Part shown: one piece after another, positions 57,886 through 64,000 of the stretch
How the letters are laid out: every line of letters starts with the position of its first letter
Position numbering within the stretch: the first letter of the stretch is position 1
NCBI RefSeq assembly: GCF_029784135.1
Contig: NC_073745.1
Location: 99,097,105-99,161,104, forward strand
Direction: 5' to 3'
DNA: 64,000 nucleotides
Origin: Toxorhynchites rutilus septentrionalis
Taxonomy: Eukaryota; Arthropoda; Insecta; Diptera; Culicidae
Notes under the pieces: model-generated
Databases searched by the model: none
What the model was told of the DNA's origin: nothing
The model's input: only the letters and a program-made list of their open reading frames with translations
Program-made: the position numbers and the translations under genes

Positions 57886-59294
57886 TAAACTGACCAGACG
57901 TCCCGCGTTACGCGGGACAGTCCCGCATTTCAACAAAATGTCCCGCGTATGATTCCGTCCCGCGAAACGTCCCGCGTTTGGCAAAAGAAACGAAAATGTC
58001 CCGCGATATCAACATATTTGAATATCACAATTTTATCATGTTGATTTTCTTATATGGATGAACCTCAAAAAAAACTCGATGAAATAAGCCGGAAGAACTA
58101 GTGTATACTCGACAGGAAGAGGCAGGGTTGTTTGATGAAGTATTATAAATGAAGCGCTGGGCGGTCTTACGGAAGTTGGCCGGAACCTGAACCATGGCCG
58201 ATGAAAAGATGTATATCGGCGTGTTATTTTACTTTTTCGTGGCTTTGATGGTCGTCTGTCCCTCTATTTTGGCCATTCGTCCGCAAGTTTTCTATCGGGC
58301 GCAGCTGGGAAGGTTGGTGGTCTTCGCGACAATGTTTATCTCTAGCCGATCCATTCTCCAGTGATCTTTTGGCATTATGGACTGATCCCAGGTTCGGCAT
58401 AAAGACCGCAACACCTTCCCAACTCCGGCAAACACTTCGTACTATATATCTCCCCGTTCACCATATGACTCGAAAGAAGAGCGGCTTGGACATTCCCTTC
58501 TCGTCTGTCAGAGAAGGACCTTCTTCGAGAACTTGATGTGAATGATATATTTACCTAGGGAACGTAAAGTACCCCGTCCCCTGCCCGGTTCACCAGCACC
58601 TCAAGCTACTCCTTCTGGGTGATTGCCTGCTGCTCAGATACGGTCGGTCTCGTCTGACGCTTCTGCATAAAAATGTCCATTGTCCAGATTCTTTTCCACC
58701 GTTTAGCCGGTTGCTTCAATCTCCCGGTTTAAGGAGCGGCAAAGAAATGATATTGTAAGTACCAGATCTGCTATATCTGGCGGTGCCTCAGGATGATCAA
58801 CTCCTTCGCTGTGGGGTGGAGCTTGTAGTATGGAAAAATCATCAAGTTGCTTGACAATACTGCTGCTGCGAATCAACAGCCTTGAATCATTTTTGTTGTA
58901 GACTTAATAAACGTAAGATCTAAAGAAATTTTGTTCATATAAATTATCTTTCATCGCCATCCGAAATTAGTCAATTTTTTGGAATGCATACGTTAACACT
59001 AAAATCGATGGAAAATGTATTGGAACTTTCGAGCCTTCCATTCGGTAATTTGAAGAAAATTGTAGAATTTGAATCGTGCTTGCCAGGCGTAAATGCTCTG
59101 ATTGAGCGAGTGATTTTCGGGCGTAAACCAAATCTAAACCACCGAAAAATCACAACTGAGTGCCGATACTCAGAAAGAAATTAATACTGATCAGTTTAGA
59201 CTCGCTAAACTATGGTTTATGTTCACATAACGTATATACATAACGTTTTGTTTTTTGTGTCCCGCGTTAGACCTCTAACCATCTGGTCACTTTA
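57886..59294. mobile_element. Nested hAT-type element with 8-bp target duplication
   Basis: CTCTAAGC flanks it at 57878-57885 and 59295-59302. TIRs are TAAACTGACCAGA and, inverted, TAAAGTGACCAGA. The left end has repeated GTCCCGCG motifs, echoed at the right (GTCCCGCGTTAGA). It lies within the outer hAT (57279-59629), so it is the younger insertion. Confidence 0.88.
58200..58870 (-). mobile_element. Possible decayed mariner transposase inside the nested hAT
   Basis: Minus-strand frames contain pieces such as VNGEIYSTKCLPELGR and KRWKRIWTMDIFMQKRQ with many stops. The first resembles the GTVNGxVYxxECL segment of DD37-type transposases. The evidence is thin. Confidence 0.3.
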
Positions 59295-59639
59295 CTCTAA
59301 GCAGTACTCCTAACTGGCATGGTTTGCTAGAATTTATCTTTCAGCTCCTTGCAATAGTGTTTACAGTGAAAGACTGTACTCTGAAGCTTGGCCTGGCGGA
59401 CGAAGCGAAGCGTAATCGATCGTTTAAAAAAATCATAACAAAAGTAATAGTGTTAAAGAATCAATGTTACGAGCTCATATTAATTTAATTTTGAAAAAAT
59501 ATGATTTATCTTGTGTTAATGAGAAATTATTGATTTTTTTCAAATATCCGGTATCCGGTATCCGGGATAGCAAATATTGACTGGATAGGCCGGATACCGG
59601 ATAGTTACCGGTTATCCGTTTCATCTCTACTTAAAACTC

Positions 59640-60354
59640 AATTTTATAAAAAAATGTTTTTGTTTTTTTTTTTTTTTGATATGTTGCAGCGGACAACTAA
59701 TAAAGTCTATTGAACAGTGGGCCAAGATGGAAAAATAATAGACAAAAAAGTTACATTTTTTTTCAAAAAAGTTGAATTTTTTGAAATTTTTGAAATGAAT
59801 TATAAACCAGATTTTTTGAAGGTACACATGATTTGCAATAAAAAGGTTTACGGCAAAATTTTACTAATCACTTCCGTTTCCGAGATCCCACGATTTAAAA
59901 AAAAATTACCCTGGAAATCGTGAACTTTCTGTCATTTTCGGATGTTTTTTGAGTTTATTAAATTAAGAAAATGATTTTTCCAAAAGATTTTGTTTTCAAG
60001 TTTCTATACAATAATGGTGTTGTGCGGTCAAAAATAAATCAATAAATTTGTCAATTTATTCTCACAAACGTGCAGTGTATTTTCGAGTAATAAATTACAA
60101 ATTTCACGAGAATTATATGGGTTACTTCACAATAAATTCTATATAATTAACGAAGGGAACTCACTTTTGATGATACGTTGCCGCACTAATTTGTATATCC
60201 AGTTTTTACTCGCGGTGAGATTATCGATCTTAATCAATCTTCAAACGAATATATTAGTTCAGTGTTTCAATAACTAGTTATTCAAAACTACCTGGAAACA
60301 CCTTTATCAGTAAATCATTGGTTTTAAGTTTCATCGTTTTTAAACTTCATTAAA
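59640..60354. other. AT-rich intronic DNA
   Basis: Poly-T and poly-A tracts without coding or repeat boundaries. Any open frames are due to homopolymers. Confidence 0.4.
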
Positions 60355-60413
60355 CTGCGATGCTACAAGCTACCAGTCTTCTTTAGCTAGACTGGTAGCT
60401 TGTAGCATCGCAG
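60355..60413. repeat. Perfect 25-bp hairpin
   Basis: CTGCGATGCTACAAGCTACC(AGTCT) at 60355-60379 and its exact reverse complement at 60389-60413 are separated by nine bases. An RNA from either strand would form a 25-bp stem with a 9-nt loop, the size of a microRNA precursor, but perfect pairing more often reflects a recent template-switch palindrome. Confidence 0.85.
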
Positions 60414-60530
60414 GGTCCTTTGCCAAACGATGTTGCAAAAATGCCATTCAACATCTATATCATAGTTATTCTTAAATTGGCAAAGACTGGAAAAGTTCTT
60501 TCTAAATATACTCCATCGGACATGAAATAA

Positions 60531-60543
60531 TTTATTTATTCAT

Positions 60544-60594
<51 letters not shown>
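60531..60594. repeat. (TTTA)n microsatellite at the RTE 3' end
   Basis: About 15 TTTA units with one interruption. On the minus strand it follows the end of the RTE coding region, where RTE-clade elements normally terminate in short tandem repeats. Confidence 0.85.
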
Positions 60595-60599
60595 CTAAG

Positions 60600-63500
60600 A
60601 TTCTACATCTCATTGAGATTAGATCTTATTCATTACTTTTCGCCAATAAACCCGATCCATGGCTGCAGTTCTCTAACTCCCGGCAACACCGACTCTTGCA
60701 ATGTCCTGCTCCTGGTCCACCCACCTCGCTCGCTGGGCTCCTCTCTTTGTTCCTACCGGATTCGATGCGAACACTATCTTTGCAGGGCTGCTGTCCATCC
60801 TTGGCGACTTTCTGGATGCTGGGTTCGCCGTAGAGTTGCGCCAGTTCGTGGTTCATTCTCCTTCTCCATACTTCGTTTTCCTGTACACCACCGTATATTG
60901 TTCTGAGCACTCGGAGTTCTAAAACACCAAGTGCTTGTGAGTCTCCTTCGAGCATCGTCCATGCCCCGTAAGGATTTGTACATGGTACACTTCGTACGGG
61001 GTCGGAGTTTGTTGGAACCCAAGGATTTGCGAAGCCCATAGTAGGCACAACCAGTGTTGCCACACGTATAGATTTATCTGGAAAGGTACAAATTTTTTCG
61101 TTATTTTTGGTACAGATTCTGTACGGTACAGAGTACAGATTTTCGTCAAAAAGTACAGATTGGTACAGATCTTTTTCCGCGGGTGAATTTTCTTACATTT
61201 TAACAAAGCTACAGTAAGGTACATGATGACTTTTACGCCGCAGTATTGCTTGGTGCAGCAGCTCGAAACTTTTAATAAATGGTAGTTTGCAATCTAGATT
61301 CAGAAAAACTATGTATAAGCATCATAAAACACATGAATGACGAATGAAATGTAAACGTTGTATTTGTAGTAAATAAATGAGTATTTTTTATGGTGGATTT
61401 CTCTACAACGAATATTTTCGAGGGTACATTCTACAAGTTATTGGAAGAAAAAGTACAGATGAGAAAGATTTTTAACCCCTCTGGTACAGATTAAAATGTG
61501 GCAACACTGGGCACGACTTCCATTGACTATGCGTCTTCGAACTTCACGGTTGTTGTTGTTGTCAGTTGTTATCAAGCCCAATCAGCCCTGCTTCGTGTTT
61601 CGGTCGGGTATGCAAGTCGGCTACCGTCGCATGTGTTCTTCCGATTATGTCCACGTCGTCGGCGAAGAAGATAAACTGTCTAGAATTTTTGAAAATCTTG
61701 CCCCACATGTTGAAGCCCGCTTTCCACGTAACACCCTCCAGCGCCACGTTGAAGAGCAGACAGGAGAGTCCATCGCCTTGTCGAATTCCCCTCTCAGTCT
61801 CAAATGATTCCGATAGCACACATCAAATCCGCACACTGCATCGCACACCGTTCATCGTTTCCTGAATCAGTCTTGTCAGCTTTCGGAGAAAGCCGTGTTC
61901 GTCCATGATCCTTCATAGCAGTAGTGGGTCGATTGTATCATATGCGGCCTTGGAGTCTACGAAGATGTGGTGCGTAGGGACCTAATACTCGCGGCACTTT
62001 TGGAGGATTTACCGCAGTGTAAAATTCTGGTCTGTCTTAGAGCAACCGGGCATGAATCCGGCCTGATAACTTCCCACAAATCTACTTACTATTGGCGATA
62101 GACGGCGAAAGAGGATCTGAGACAGAATTTTGTAGGCACCATTCAGGATTGTGATGGCACTATAGTTCTCACAATCCAGCTTGTCGCCTTTTTTATAGAT
62201 GGGGCAGATTACCCCGTCCGTCCACTCCTCCGGTAGCTGTTCTGTGTCCCAGATACTGACTATCAACCGGTGCATACATTCTACAAGTTTTCTCGGACCT
62301 ACCTGGAAGAGCTCCGCTACGAGGCCATCCTTCCCAGCTGCTTTGTGGTTCTTTAGCTGCACCTTAACTTCACCCATCGTCGGGGGTGGTACGTCGTCGT
62401 TGTTTACTGCACCGGCGTAGTCCTCCTCAACGCCGTCTTGGTCTCCTGTCTGCGCGCTGTTCAGGTGTTCATCGTAGTACTGCCTCCACCTTTCGATCAC
62501 CCCGCGTTCGTTCGTCAAGATGGCTCCTTCCTTGTTCCTGCACATTTCGGCCCGCGGCACAAAGCCTTTGTGCGAGGCTTTTAGTTTCTTGAAGAACTTC
62601 CGCTATTCTAGGAACGACAAAGCAGCTCCATCTCCTCACACTCTTTCTCTTCCATGCGGCGCCTTTTCTTCCCAAAGAGATGTGTTTACTGCCTTCGCTT
62701 GAGTCTGTATCGTTCCACGTTTTGTCGAGTCGCTCGTTGCAGCATGGCTGCGCGTGCTGCACCCTTCTCGCTCGGCACTCTTCGTCAAACCTTTCGTTCC
62801 GTTGTCCTCATTGTTCATACCCGATGACGGTTTCTGTTGTGCTGCTAATTGTTGATTTCAATGTGTTCCAGCATTCATCGAGGGGAGTAGCATCCAGTTC
62901 GGCTACCCCCGGTAACGCAGCTTCAAGACGCTGCGAGTATGTTGGTGCAACGTTCCGCTCCTGTAGTCGTCGTAGGTGGTACCGTGGTGAGCGCTGGTGT
63001 CTATTGACGACTGACAGTTTAGAACGCAGTTTGACCATCACCAGGTAGTGGTCTGAATCGATGTTAGCACCACGATAGGTTCTGACGTCGATGGTATCCG
63101 AGAAGTGGCGACCGTCAATCAAAACGTGGTCAATTTGTGTTTCTGTTTGTTGTGATCTCCAGGTGTAACGGTATTGGAGACTGTGCTGGAAGAAGGTGTT
63201 ACGTCGATAAGTCTTAGTCCGTTTTCGTTGGTTCGATGATGGGACCTACCAATTACCGGTCTAAACTCCTCCTCTTGGTCGACCTGAGCGTTTAAATCAT
63301 CGATGACGATTTTGATGTCGTGTTTTGGGCAGCTATCGTATTCACGCTCTAGCTGCGCGTAGAATTCTTCTTTATCGTCATCGGTGCTAATTAGATGGGG
63401 GCTGTGGACGTTGATAATGCTGATGTTGAAGAAGTGGCCTCGCATTCTCAATCTGCACATTCGTTCATTGATCGGCCACCATCCAATCACCCGTTTTTAC

Positions 63501-64000
63501 ATCTCCATCATCTTGATGAAAGCTGTACCCAGCTCATGTGTGTTGCCGCTGCTCTGGTAGATAGTAAACCAACCTTGGAACGATCGCACCATCGAACCTT
63601 TCCAGCACACCTCCTGCAGCGCTACGATGTTGAAATGGCGGGTTCTCAATATTTCCGAAAGAATTCGGGTACTCGCAAGGAAGTTGAGAGTTTTGCAGTT
63701 CCATGTTCCGAGTTTCCAATCTCTAGTCCGTGTTCTTTGCGTGGGTCTAGTCCGATTGTCCTGTCTCGAATATCTTTGTGAACTTTCCTGTGCGTTTCAT
63801 TTTTACGATGGCTTGCAGGGCCTGCGCCAACCCCCTGTCTAGCTGGTGGACCGACGTGCACAGCTGTTTTTAGAATCCCCGCTGGCACGAAGACAGTGCT
63901 CAGTTCCCCCTGACATGGGGAACAAACGCTTGGATAGGCCCCCTTCCCTGTCAGCATTCGACCAGGATCCCACCGGGGTTCGTTACCCGATCTTCACTAT
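60600..64000 (-). pseudogene. RTE-clade LINE (JAM1-like), decayed, runs off window
   Basis: Minus-strand pieces appear in order. First comes an APE-type endonuclease (63490-62808: INVHSPHLISTDDDKEEFYA, IVIDDLNAQVDQ, then HFSDTIDVRTYRGANIDSDH). Reverse transcriptase follows (62560-62009: VICPIYKKGDKLDCENYSAI, QILFRRLSPIVSRFVGSYQA), then ERGIRQGDGLSCLLFNVALE and FADDVDIIGRT at 61800-61640. The C-terminal part is ENEVWRRRMNHELAQLYGEP at 60900-60830. Stops and shifts separate the pieces. A hAT MITE interrupts it at 61052-61509. The upstream part at 63957-63646 is the region before the endonuclease. The clade is judged from motif wording. A live RTE encodes one protein of about 1000 aa. Confidence 0.88.
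61052..61509. mobile_element. hAT-type MITE inserted in the RTE element
   Basis: CAGTGTTGCCACA at the left is matched exactly by the inverted right end. GGCACAAC (61044-61051) and GGCACGAC (61510-61517) are an 8-bp target duplication with one mismatch. The interior repeats GTACAGATT-like motifs and has no coding frame. Confidence 0.92.

Larger units (their letters stand above)
57279..59629. mobile_element. hAT element remnant with 8-bp target duplication
   Basis: CTTAAAAC flanks both sides perfectly (57271-57278 and 59630-59637). The ends TAGTGATGAAAAGGATA and, inverted, TAGAGATGAAACGGATAACC are hAT-like. Just inside both ends are clusters of CCGGATA/TATCCGG repeats. No hAT transposase frame is readable; the interior is split by another hAT at 57886-59294. 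Confidence 0.9.

Noticed and set aside
61496..63842. Plus-strand open frames across the end of the window
   Set aside because: They are antisense to the RTE endonuclease and reverse transcriptase, which are recognisable on the minus strand.

Overview
This is eukaryotic, AT-rich, repeat-saturated DNA with spliced genes, and the content points to a culicine mosquito, most likely Aedes. The evidence is a set of tRNA-headed SINEs of the Feilai type, mosquito Tc1/mariner DD37E and RTE (JAM1-like) remnants, dense MITEs and short GT-AG introns. The genus is an inference from family knowledge; no database was searched.

Four host genes can be modelled by splicing. An ASCIZ/ATMIN-like zinc-finger protein (7365-8570, +, two exons) carries four C2H2 fingers and an array of LC8-binding TQT motifs. 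A USP22/Nonstop deubiquitinase of the SAGA complex (22713-24458, +, three exons) has its ATG 9 bases inside the longest open frame. An FGFR1OP2/Fgop2-like coiled-coil protein (32602-33583, -, two exons) belongs to the STRIPAK-associated family. An ENTR1 (SDCCAG3)-like endosomal protein starts at 38016 (+), jumps a 16.2-kb intron to 54441 in matching phase, and continues past 56087. These genes do not form a pathway; they are separate housekeeping or regulatory genes embedded in transposon-rich DNA.

Histone debris is the main surprise. A degenerate histone H3 gene with a TATA-like box and a nearly intact 3' stem-loop lies at 0.5-0.97 kb. Three degenerate H2A copies in one orientation lie at 45.9-49.45 kb inside the ENTR1 intron. 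They share promoter sequence and decayed histone stem-loops, so that stretch is a segmental duplication of a broken H2A unit.

The rest is mostly mobile elements, often nested. Several have ends and target-site duplications (TSDs) that can be read directly: TA (192-416), TGA (1507-1666), TAA (two copies of one family), TTAA (18814-19650), TTA (28053-28528) and four hAT-type insertions with 8-bp TSDs (51975-52500, 57279-59629, 57886-59294 nested in the previous one, and 61052-61509 nested in an RTE). There are also two different LINE remnants (41.9-45.3 kb), a frameshifted mariner-type transposase gene (50.4-51.5 kb), a decayed DD37E element, a TIR-bounded segment with a Myb/SANT-like exon (12225-14486), and a fragment of a CTDSPL2-like phosphatase gene (17591-18006). 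The window ends inside an antisense-oriented RTE element (60.6-64 kb). I saw no tRNA or rRNA genes, CRISPR arrays or bacterial-type operons.
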